From Gammaproteobacteria bacterium (GTDB lineage: Bacteria; Pseudomonadota; Gammaproteobacteria; HK1): DNA of 33,124 nucleotides. Where the stretch lies: assembly GCA_009937425.1 (NCBI GenBank), contig JAACFO010000036.1:1-33124 (forward strand), read 5' to 3'. A program made the position numbers and the translations under genes. Position 1 is the stretch's first letter. The number at the start of each line of letters is the position of its first letter. The notes beneath the pieces are model-generated. The model worked only from the letters and a program-made list of their open reading frames with translations. It made no database searches and had not been told where the DNA came from. Positions 1 to 7,122 of the stretch are shown here, in pieces.

Positions 1-263
1 AGCACAAATACGTAACGGCTCGTCACCCGGACGGCCAGCTCATCATCGAAGACACATTGAGCGGATTGGAAGACGAATTCGAGGATCGTTTCGTGCGTGT
101 GCACCGCAATGCGCTGGTGGCCAAGGCCCATGTGCGCGGAATCGAACGGGACGCCCAGGGCCATCAGTTCGTGCGACTGGACGGGATCGACGAACTGGTC
201 GAGGTCAGCCGCAGGCTGGCGCCGGTTATTCGGCGGCTGCTCAAGAGCAGCGGCACCTCTTGA
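1..263 (+). CDS. algR: AlgR-like LytTR response regulator, C-terminal fragment
   Basis: The reading frame is open from the window edge (first full codon at position 3) to TGA at 261-263, giving 86 residues of a protein whose N-terminus lies outside. What is seen is the end of a LytTR DNA-binding domain: a KYVTARHPDGQ strand, the FVRVHRNALVAK segment typical of the family, and a closing EVSRRLAPVIRRL helix. These match the C-terminus of AlgR, which in Pseudomonas controls alginate and type IV pilus minor-pilin genes. The receiver domain cannot be seen, so the AlgR assignment rests on the DNA-binding half alone; LytTR membership is firm, orthology to AlgR is likely. It lies directly upstream of pilus chemosensory genes, which fits a role in surface behaviour. 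Confidence 0.72.
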   Translation, partial: HKYVTARHPDGQLIIEDTLSGLEDEFEDRFVRVHRNALVAKAHVRGIERDAQGHQFVRLDGIDELVEVSRRLAPVIRRLLKSSGTS

Positions 264-352
264 GAAACTACACGACGGTCGTTTGACAAGTCGTTGTTAT
301 CCTGGATCTTTGACCGGCAGGGGATGCGGGGATAGTCTAGTATTTCGCTGAT

Positions 353-411
353 ATGGCCGGTGTTTTGGCCATTAACCGGAGATGCCCGGTACCCGGGGGG
401 TAGACGGCATC
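353..411 (+). promoter_or_regulatory. Structured leader between algR-like gene and receptor gene: two inverted repeats
   Basis: The 167-bp gap 264-430 holds two inverted repeats in a row. The first pairs ATGGCC (353-358) with GGCCAT (367-372). The second is nested: GATGCC (381-386) pairs with GGCATC (406-411), and inside it TACCC (390-394) pairs with GGGTA (398-402). Neither is followed by a T-run, so they do not look like classic terminators. A weak promoter lies just upstream, TTGACC at 310-315 and TAGTCT at 333-338 with 17 bp between. The structure could be an mRNA leader or an operator; I matched it to no known riboswitch. Confidence 0.35.
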
Positions 412-430
412 CGCAACGCGGCTTTCACTC

Positions 431-2698
431 ATGCCCACTGGCCCCAGTGACACCAGCCAAGTGCCGGAGCAACCGGATGTGGCGCTCGCCCGCGCTATCA
501 CCCGGCGCATTGCCTGGCATCCATGGCGGCTGCTCCTCCCGGCCATTCTCTTTACCCTGGCCATCGCCTCCTACCTCTACCAGGAACAGCGCGCCGGCCA
601 TGACGCGAAATTTTTTGCGCGCCTGGATCAACAGGTGCTGCTGGCGCTGCAAGTCGCGCGCATGACGGCGCGCGCCGCCAGCGATCCGGACGTATCCCTG
701 CAGCAGCTACGGGAGCGGCACAGCAATGCCCGCAGGCTGTTGGAGAACCTCTATCCACCACGCCCACCCCTGGGTTTGTGGCCGGCACCGGAGGACATCG
801 ATGCGCGCCTTTCTCAATTAGATAAGGAGTGGGCGCACCTGGGCAGCGAGCTGGAGGCGATCGCGGCCAGGCAAACTGCCCACGAGGAACTGGAGCGGGC
901 GCTGATCCGCCTTCAGGGTGTCGCTACCCGCATGCTGGTTACCAGCGACGATCTGGTGGTGGCCATGACTGCGGCGGAAGAATCCCCCGAGCAGCTCCGG
1001 GTGGCGGCCCGTCAGCTGATGTTGATCCAGCGCATGATGGTCAACGGCGAACGGTTAATACGCGGCGGCAAGGGCCACCTGACCGCCGCCGACCGTTTGG
1101 GGCGCGACGCGGTGCTCTTCGGCAGCGTGAACAACGGACTACTCAATGGCAGTCCCGAGCTCGGCATCGAGGCGGTGACCGAGGAGGCCGCCCGTGATCT
1201 TCTGGTCAGCACCGGGCACCTGTTCCGGGAAGCCAGCCGGCAGGTGCAGGACATCGTCAGGCAGTCGGTGGACCTCAGCCGACTGCAGGAAGCCGTGGGC
1301 GATGCTGCCCGTGCCAGCGACGCCATCGTCGCCGCCACCCGCGAGGCTGAGCTGATGTACGCCGGCCACGTGGCGACGCGGCCGTTGCAGCCCGCGCACA
1401 CGCGCTTGCTGGCGGGCCTCGCCATCGCAACCTTGTTGATCGCGGCGCTGCTCATGGCGGTGGATGCGCGCGCCCATCGGCGCAACGAGAGCCAGCGCCG
1501 TTTGGACGATTACCGGCGCAATGAGCAGCTGGAGCAGGCCGCGGCCATGGCCGGTTCCGACATGCGGCGGGTCAGCGGCGAGCTGCGCCGACTGATGGCG
1601 GATCTGGGCAGGGTGGTGGAAGTGGAGATCAGCCTGCAACCCGGTGAGGATCCCGGCGATGCCGTGGCCCGCGGTCTCAAGCGCGTACTCGCCGAGCTGC
1701 ATACCCGTGTCGACGCCATCGTCACCGATGTCCACCAAGTGGTCGGTAGCGCGGCGTCGCTGAACGCAGCCACGTCGAAGTTGCATGTCAACGGACGCCA
1801 GCAGGCCCAGAACGTGGACAAGGCAGCCAACGCCACCCAGGAACTTGCCTCGGCCGTGAAGCTCGGCTATTCGAACATCACCAAGTTCGACACCCTCGCC
1901 GAGAACGGCGTTTCCGAAGCGCGCATCGCCAAAGAGCAATTTGGCGCCGCGCTGCAGGAGCTGGAAGGTCTGGGCACATCGGTGCAGGAAAGCGCACGCC
2001 TGGTGCAGCGCCTGTTGGAGAGCGCAGATGAGGCGCGGGCGATTGCGCTGCGCATCGACGAACTCAGCGACCACAGCAAGATGCTGTCGCTGAACGTCGC
2101 CATTCAGGCCACCGCTCAAGGCAGCGCCTCGCGATCCAACCCGAGCTTTGCCGATGAACTGCAACGCCTCGCGGAGCGGGCCCGCGGTGTCGTGCAGTCG
2201 GTGGAGCGCATGCGCGAGGGGCTGCGCTCCGATGCCGAGGGGGCCGCCAAGGCCATCAAGCACACCGCTTGGGCTGTGAAGGGCGCCGGCGATCGTCTCC
2301 ACAAGGCCGAAAAACCCATTGCTAATCTCAACCTGATTTCGCGTAAGCTCGAGAAGTTCGCGCAGTCGCTGGTGGGGTCGAGTCAGGAGCATGCATTGCG
2401 GGCCACCGAGGTTGTCAGGGCGGTCACCGCGGTGCACGCTGCCGCCGGTCAATCCAGTGTCGGCGCCGAGGCGGCCGCCAGCTCCGCGGCACGCCTGTCG
2501 GAATTGATGGCGAGCCTGGACGCCCATGTATCGCGGCTGCATCCCGTGCCGCAGGAGGAGCAGAGTGTCGTGGCACTGGAAACCCAGGCAACCGGCAAGC
2601 AGTCCAACGATGAATCCACGTCAACGGATGCCGACGAGCGCCGCGGGGGAGGCGAGCGCCGCAGGCGGCGCTCCAGCGGCTTGCGTCCGGTGCCCTGA
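431..2698 (+). CDS. Degenerate PilJ-type methyl-accepting chemotaxis protein paralog
   Basis: A 755-aa inner-membrane protein with the PilJ layout: TM1 at about 28-50, a helical periplasmic domain of about 270 residues, TM2 at about 324-346, and a long cytoplasmic helical region. The hairpin tip begins with MLSLNVAIQ at residue 551, only two residues from the equivalent site (549) of the true PilJ downstream, so the two are probably paralogs. The tip is altered: the [15 protein letters not shown] stretch of PilJ is replaced by QGSASRSNPSFADEL, losing the Glu and the Gly-Arg-Gly-Phe core that contact CheA/CheW in normal receptors. The C-terminus (735-755) is Arg-rich with a GGGERRRRR run. The ATG at 431 has no visible ribosome site; GTG at 479 has GGAG 9 bp upstream and may be the real start. 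It is followed after 23 bp by the degenerate CheA gene. Function unknown; a receptor-like scaffold is inferred. Confidence 0.85.
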   Translation: MPTGPSDTSQVPEQPDVALARAITRRIAWHPWRLLLPAILFTLAIASYLYQEQRAGHDAKFFARLDQQVLLALQVARMTARAASDPDVSLQQLRERHSNARRLLENLYPPRPPLGLWPAPEDIDARLSQLDKEWAHLGSELEAIAARQTAHEELERALIRLQGVATRMLVTSDDLVVAMTAAEESPEQLRVAARQLMLIQRMMVNGERLIRGGKGHLTAADRLGRDAVLFGSVNNGLLNGSPELGIEAVTEEAARDLLVSTGHLFREASRQVQDIVRQSVDLSRLQEAVGDAARASDAIVAATREAELMYAGHVATRPLQPAHTRLLAGLAIATLLIAALLMAVDARAHRRNESQRRLDDYRRNEQLEQAAAMAGSDMRRVSGELRRLMADLGRVVEVEISLQPGEDPGDAVARGLKRVLAELHTRVDAIVTDVHQVVGSAASLNAATSKLHVNGRQQAQNVDKAANATQELASAVKLGYSNITKFDTLAENGVSEARIAKEQFGAALQELEGLGTSVQESARLVQRLLESADEARAIALRIDELSDHSKMLSLNVAIQATAQGSASRSNPSFADELQRLAERARGVVQSVERMREGLRSDAEGAAKAIKHTAWAVKGAGDRLHKAEKPIANLNLISRKLEKFAQSLVGSSQEHALRATEVVRAVTAVHAAAGQSSVGAEAAASSAARLSELMASLDAHVSRLHPVPQEEQSVVALETQATGKQSNDESTSTDADERRGGGERRRRRSSGLRPVP

Positions 2699-2721
2699 TT
2701 CCCGGCGCCGGCCAAAGCGAA

Positions 2722-5532
2722 ATGCCTGCTGATTCCGGCCGCATGACGTTGGCCGAGTTGCTGGCCTCTGCCCGAGTCGCCATCCTCGCCCTGGCGCCGC
2801 AGGAGCACCCGGACGCTGCACCGGAACCGATCAGCGCCGAGGCATGTGCCCGGGCATCGTCCGCCATTGCCGGATTATCGGCTGAACTCGAAAACGCGGA
2901 CGACACGCTGCGGACACTGCTGGCCGTCGACATGGCCCTGGCCGTCGATAGTGCACTGTCAGCGTCGGCAAGCAGCCGCGGCAAGTTGGTAGCAATCCTC
3001 GTTCAGGCACTTTCCGCTCTTGGCGATGTTGCCCCCACCGACGGTGGCGCCGGGCCGCTTCCATCATGCTCGCCGTTGGTGCTGGCAAACGAGCTGCGCG
3101 CTCTGCGCGGTGCACCGCTGCTGTCGGGAAACGCCGTGTTCGCAATCGCCGTGGATGCCGGTGCAACCGCCGCCAGCGGCGACGAGCCCCGGGACGTGGA
3201 CCCCCGGCTGGCGGCGTCGGCAAGGCGTCTGCGGTCTTACTATCAGCAAGGGCTTATCGCCTGGCTTGCCGGCGATTCCCGCGGGCCGGCGGGCGCCGCA
3301 CGCATTGGCGAAGTGTTCGCGCGACTTCACGTGCTTGCCCAGGGCACCGAGCAGGAATCTCTATGGCGCGCCGCCGCCTCCTTCGCGAACCTTCTGGGCG
3401 ACAGCCGCTGGCGAATGAGTACCGCCATCAAACGTTTACTCGGTCAGCTGGACGGTCAGCTCAAGCGCTTGGGAGACCAGGACGCCATGGCACTGGATGT
3501 GGTTCCCCGGGGTGCGCCTTCCCTGGAGCAGGATTTGCTCTTCTACGTGGGCGAAGCCCACGACGTGGACGCCACCATCGGAGTGTTTCCCTCGCGCAGC
3601 GCGCTGCTGGCAGCTTTCGCCGTCCCATCCCGGGCGCACCCGGACCAACCCACCGCGGTGCTGTCTCTGTTAAACGAGCTGCTGGCGATTGCCGCGCAAC
3701 TCATGGAGGCGCTGGCGCCGGACGAGTCCTGGCTCACCAAACGCAGCTGGCTGGTCGACCGCTTACTGCACGTGTCCGACGGTCTGGGCCTGCTGGGTGC
3801 CCACGATCTTCGCCACCGCGCCATGGACGAAATCGGGCTGCTGCGCAAAACTCCGGCGTCCGGTGATCCACCCCCGGGGGGCTGGGGCCGGGTGGCGGAG
3901 CGGCTGCACGCCCTCGGCGCCGAGCTACTTACGGTTGCGGGTATGAAACCCACCGCCGCCGTTGCCGAGGATACCGCCGGCATGCCCTCCAGCGGCTACA
4001 TCGCGCGGCGCCTGGAGGCGGATCTCGTACACGCCGAGGGCCTCATTCAGCGTCTCGAGCAGGGACGCGGGAGCCTGCCGGCCGAGCCAGTCGAGCCTTC
4101 GGCGCCATCGGCCGAGGATGAGGATGAGGATGAGGACGGCGGGGCGGCCAGGCTGCGCCGTCGCCTCGACGAGTTTGCCGGTGCGGTGCGCGCGCAGCCC
4201 CGTCCAGGGAGTGGGGATACGGCCTTCGACGGCTTGGCCCCGAGTAGTTCCGACGAGCTCCCGGCGGCCCTGGCCGACCATGAGCTGGTGGACGATGTTG
4301 CCCGGTTCGCCGGCGAGATCGACGGCTCGCGCACGCGCCTCGAGCAGCAGGTGGGCGCCTTGCGCGAAGGCCTGCGTGACATGGACAACGGCATCCGGGC
4401 GCTGCGCGAAGAGTTCGACGGATTGCGCCTCCACACCGAGGCGCTGCGCGTGGCCCACGATCCGGCGGACCCGGGGCAAATGCCATCCTCCGCCGGCCGC
4501 GGGCCGCCGGTAACCGATCTGCGGCAGCGACTGGATGCGTTGGCAAGCCGCGTCAGCGCGCTCTCTCAGCTGCGCGACAGTATCGACACCATTGCCGGCG
4601 ACAGTCGTTCGGTGCTCGTGCAGCAGGCCCGGGACAACGTCGCCCTGGAACAGCGTCTGATGCAGAACCGCTTACAGCCACTGGACGCACAGTTGCAAAG
4701 GCTCGCTGGAGAAGTCGCTGAAGGGGCCGCCAACGCCGGCAAGCAGGTGTTACTGCGGGTCGATCCGGGTGGGCTGCGCATCGAGCCGGAGAAGATGGCG
4801 GCCTTGTTGCCGGTGTTGCGCAGCCTCACCAGCAGCATGATCGAGGCCGGCGTCGAGCCGCCTCGGGCACGGGTCCTCGGCGGGCGGCCGCCGGGTTGTT
4901 TAATGGATATGCGCTTCAAACGCCGCGGCGCAGATCTGAACATGGTTCTCACGGCGGACTGCAAGCCGCCGGCGGCGGCGGCCGTGGCCGAGGCGCAGGC
5001 TTTCTTGCGGCCCCTGGGGGGGCTGCTGGAACTGGACCCCGATGGCGGGTCGAGCACCCGCTGCAGCCTGCAGATGCCCCTGGCGCCGCGGGTATCCACG
5101 GTGCTGCTGGTGGCGGTGGGCGGCGAGATCCTGGCTCTGCCCCTGGCGGAGGTATCGGCGGTGTTGCAGTTGTCCGCCGAAGAGCTGGAGAACGCCCGAG
5201 GGGACGGCATAGAGCACTTGGAGCAGCGCTGGCGGCTTGCCCATTTGAGCACCCTGTTGGCCCTGGGCGGCGACTCCCCGCCCGGGCCGGTCAGCCGCCT
5301 GCCCCTGGTGCTGGTGGCGTCTGGAGACGGGCACCACGCGCTGGTGGTGGACGCCATCGGCGAGCGCGTCGACGTGGTCGTGCGGTCCGTGGCGCCCCAG
5401 TTGCGCTCGGTCGCTGGACTGGCGGGCGCCGCCATTCTGGGTGACGGCCAGGTGGTGCTGCTGCTGGACGTGGGGCCGCTCATGGAGTCCCGCCCCGAGG
5501 CCGCTGCGAGCTCCGTCGAAGCCGTCTCCTGA
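2722..5532 (+). CDS. ChpA/FimL-like protein with inactive CheA kinase core and CheW-like C-terminus
   Basis: This 936-aa protein parallels ChpA piece by piece. Residues about 5-270 match the FimL-like N-terminus of ChpA: compare ELRALRGAPLLSGNAVFA and ARRLRSYYQQGL with DLRCVRGEPLLSENALFA and ARRLRAYYQKGL. A low-complexity acidic linker and a coiled-coil region follow (about 440-660). Residues about 640-785 keep the CheA fold outline: LMQNRLQPL at about 646 replaces the MRTRLLPF motif, but the N-box (HLLRNAVDHGIE in ChpA) has become SLTSSMIEAGVE, and the DDGNG and GRGVGLD boxes are missing. No HxxKG phosphorylation site and no receiver are present. Residues about 790-925 form a P5/CheW-like domain with the family's LALPLAEVSAVL and GDGQVVLLLDV segments. 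I infer a catalytically dead scaffold able to join chemosensory arrays. An alternative in-frame ATG lies at 2743. Confidence 0.85.
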   Translation: MPADSGRMTLAELLASARVAILALAPQEHPDAAPEPISAEACARASSAIAGLSAELENADDTLRTLLAVDMALAVDSALSASASSRGKLVAILVQALSALGDVAPTDGGAGPLPSCSPLVLANELRALRGAPLLSGNAVFAIAVDAGATAASGDEPRDVDPRLAASARRLRSYYQQGLIAWLAGDSRGPAGAARIGEVFARLHVLAQGTEQESLWRAAASFANLLGDSRWRMSTAIKRLLGQLDGQLKRLGDQDAMALDVVPRGAPSLEQDLLFYVGEAHDVDATIGVFPSRSALLAAFAVPSRAHPDQPTAVLSLLNELLAIAAQLMEALAPDESWLTKRSWLVDRLLHVSDGLGLLGAHDLRHRAMDEIGLLRKTPASGDPPPGGWGRVAERLHALGAELLTVAGMKPTAAVAEDTAGMPSSGYIARRLEADLVHAEGLIQRLEQGRGSLPAEPVEPSAPSAEDEDEDEDGGAARLRRRLDEFAGAVRAQPRPGSGDTAFDGLAPSSSDELPAALADHELVDDVARFAGEIDGSRTRLEQQVGALREGLRDMDNGIRALREEFDGLRLHTEALRVAHDPADPGQMPSSAGRGPPVTDLRQRLDALASRVSALSQLRDSIDTIAGDSRSVLVQQARDNVALEQRLMQNRLQPLDAQLQRLAGEVAEGAANAGKQVLLRVDPGGLRIEPEKMAALLPVLRSLTSSMIEAGVEPPRARVLGGRPPGCLMDMRFKRRGADLNMVLTADCKPPAAAAVAEAQAFLRPLGGLLELDPDGGSSTRCSLQMPLAPRVSTVLLVAVGGEILALPLAEVSAVLQLSAEELENARGDGIEHLEQRWRLAHLSTLLALGGDSPPGPVSRLPLVLVASGDGHHALVVDAIGERVDVVVRSVAPQLRSVAGLAGAAILGDGQVVLLLDVGPLMESRPEAAASSVEAVS

Positions 5533-5719
5533 GGCCCCCGAGCGGGGCTCCGGCAACTCTGCGAGCTGCCCCTCGAAACTTCAAGAAATTCCGCATGGAC
5601 CGTCGGCAAGCTACTGTTCTTGCAGCGGTTCGACAAATGCATTCGTGAGCCGGATCGACTAGGATTCAACAGATAAACCCGTCAACTCGGAGTGCGGCCC
5701 GAAGGGGGGAATCCAGGCC

Positions 5720-6124
5720 GTGACCGGTAGAACTCAGAGCGGTCTCGACGGCGTTAAGGTGATGGTCATCGACGATAGCAAGACCATCCGCCATACCGCC
5801 GAGACGCTGTTGAAAAATGCAGGCTGCAAGGTTGTTACGGCGACCGACGGCTTCGAGGCACTTGTACGCATCGTCGATCACGAGCCTGACATCATTTTTG
5901 TCGACATCATGATGCCGCGGCTCGACGGTTATCAAACCTGTGCGCTCATTAAGCACAATCAGTTTTTCAAAAAGACACCGGTGATCATGTTGTCGAGCAA
6001 GGACGGTTTGTTCGATCGCGCGCGCGGGCGCATCGTCGGCTCGGAGCAATATCTCACCAAACCGTTTACACGCGACGAGTTGCTCAGTGCCATCGAGCAG
6101 CATGTGTTGAATGGCAGCCACTGA
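5720..6124 (+). CDS. pilG: PilG twitching-motility response regulator (CheY-like)
   Basis: A 134-aa single-domain receiver. The acidic pair is in VMVIDDSKTIRHTAE, the phosphoacceptor Asp is residue 62 in IIFVDIMMPRLDGYQTCALIK, and the conserved Thr/Ser and Lys positions are in MLSSKDGLFDRARG and YLTKPF. The match to P. aeruginosa PilG is close along the whole length, including the short N-terminal extension before the receiver. PilG is phosphorylated by ChpA and drives pilus extension and cAMP signalling. The start is GTG at 5720, preceded by a G-run (5704-5709). It opens the Pil-Chp operon, 187 bp after the degenerate CheA gene. That gap has no convincing sigma-70 promoter by eye, so transcription may start there from an unrecognised promoter or read through from upstream. 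Confidence 0.96.
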   Translation: MTGRTQSGLDGVKVMVIDDSKTIRHTAETLLKNAGCKVVTATDGFEALVRIVDHEPDIIFVDIMMPRLDGYQTCALIKHNQFFKKTPVIMLSSKDGLFDRARGRIVGSEQYLTKPFTRDELLSAIEQHVLNGSH

Positions 6125-6172
6125 TATGAACGCGCTCACAGATACCGACCGGGCTCGTTGGAGATCACGCTC

Positions 6173-6544
6173 ATGACCCATGTACTTATCGTCGACGATT
6201 CGCCTACGGTGGTCGAGCATGTCTCGCGCCTGTTGATACAGAACGGCTTCAAGACCTCATCGGCAATGTCCGCCGAGCAGGGCATCGCCAGGGCCCGCGA
6301 CGAGCGCCCGGATCTGATTTTGATGGATGTGGTGTTTCCCGGCATGAGCGGTTTTCAGGCAACGCGCAAGATCAATCGCGACCCGGAAACTGCGCGCATT
6401 CCCGTTGTCATCCTGAGCGTCAGAAACGAGGCAAGCGATCGGGAGTGGGGGCTTCGCCAGGGGGCACGCGAATACCTGACCAAGCCGTGTCGAGCACAGG
6501 AACTCATCGATGCGGTACGACGCAACGTTGTAAGCATGTGTTAA
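6173..6544 (+). CDS. pilH: PilH twitching-motility response regulator (CheY-like)
   Basis: A 123-aa receiver starting MTHVLIVDDSPTVVEH, with phosphoacceptor Asp52 in LILMDVVFPGMSGFQATRKI and the C-terminal GLRQGAREYLTKP segment typical of PilH. In P. aeruginosa, PilH is the second receiver of the Chp system and promotes pilus retraction or acts as a phosphate sink. ATG at 6173 is chosen because GGAG sits 9 bp upstream (6160-6163) and the resulting N-terminus aligns with PilH. The frame extends to a TTG at 6158, which would add only five residues. It lies 48 bp after pilG and 24 bp before pilI, so co-transcription is expected. Confidence 0.95.
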   Translation: MTHVLIVDDSPTVVEHVSRLLIQNGFKTSSAMSAEQGIARARDERPDLILMDVVFPGMSGFQATRKINRDPETARIPVVILSVRNEASDREWGLRQGAREYLTKPCRAQELIDAVRRNVVSMC

Positions 6545-6568
6545 CGCGCACTAACTGCGAGTGTAAAG

Positions 6569-7111
6569 ATGCAGGAGAACGTCAACGATCCCATCGCCAT
6601 GTTGCGCGATATGGAACGGCGGGCCCAGGGAGAGTCCGCCGCATCGCCCGACGCGCAAACGCCTGCGCAGGTGTGGCGTGGCATCGGCTTCTCCGTCGGT
6701 GGCCGGCGCTTGGTAACGTCCATGGCAGACATCACCGAGGTGATGCATTGTCCCAAGCTCGCGCGCGTGCCCGGTGCGAAGGCCTGGTTAATGGGCATCG
6801 CAAATCTGCGCGGTGCGTTGTTGCCAGTGGTGAATCTACAGGGCTTTTTACGCGGTCAACCGGCGGAGCTCGACCGCGAATCCCGAGTTCTGGTCATAGA
6901 GCAAGATGAAATCCTCTCCGGCCTGGCGGTCGAAGAAGTTTTCGGCGTAAAGCATTTTCTCGAGGAGCAGCGTCTGCCCGGCGCGGCAGCTTCCGAGAAT
7001 TGGCTTTCCCCCTATGTCGTCGGCAGCTTCAGTGTTGCCAGCGAGGTCTGGGACGTTTTCGACGTGCATAGTTTGATTGCCGCGCCCGCGTTCATGCAGG
7101 TGGCCGCATAG
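6569..7111 (+). CDS. pilI: PilI CheW-like coupling protein
   Basis: A 180-aa CheW-domain protein with about 35 extra N-terminal residues. The CheW fold is recognisable from [21 protein letters not shown] (split here by the fold's first strands), the [22 protein letters not shown] core, and a C-terminal FDVHSLI strand. The order pilG-pilH-pilI-pilJ matches the P. aeruginosa cluster, where PilI links PilJ receptors to ChpA. The ribosome site before ATG 6569 is weak (TAAAG). An internal ATG at 6599 is possible but would trim only the non-conserved lead. pilJ follows after 11 bp. Confidence 0.93.
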   Translation: MQENVNDPIAMLRDMERRAQGESAASPDAQTPAQVWRGIGFSVGGRRLVTSMADITEVMHCPKLARVPGAKAWLMGIANLRGALLPVVNLQGFLRGQPAELDRESRVLVIEQDEILSGLAVEEVFGVKHFLEEQRLPGAAASENWLSPYVVGSFSVASEVWDVFDVHSLIAAPAFMQVAA

Positions 7112-7122
7112 ACGAGCAGTTT

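Noticed and set aside
264-430. c-di-GMP (GEMM) riboswitch upstream of the chemosensory genes
   Set aside because: The conserved GCAAACC-type and tetraloop-receptor parts are not present here, nor in the gap before fimX.
1139-2542. Long minus-strand open frame (467 codons) opposite the receptor gene
   Set aside because: It is the complement of the PilJ paralog in a GC-rich sequence, with low-complexity His/Gly/Arg/Leu-rich translation and no recognisable domain.
431-5532. The degenerate pair as pseudogenes
   Set aside because: Both frames are fully open over 5 kb, without internal stops or frameshifts, and the CheW-like end is well kept, so they are more likely functional proteins with altered roles.
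5534-5548. Stem-loop GCCCC/GGGGC right after the dead CheA stop
   Set aside because: A 5-bp stem without a T-run is expected by chance in such GC-rich DNA; not enough to call a terminator.
4566-5669. Minus-strand open frame of 367 codons opposite the dead CheA
   Set aside because: Ser/Arg/Pro-rich translation typical of an antisense shadow; the plus frame has clear CheW-like homology.
5533-5719. Sigma-54 or sigma-70 promoter before pilG
   Set aside because: GG and GC pairs do not have the -24/-12 spacing, and TAGGAT at 5660 lacks a -35 partner.
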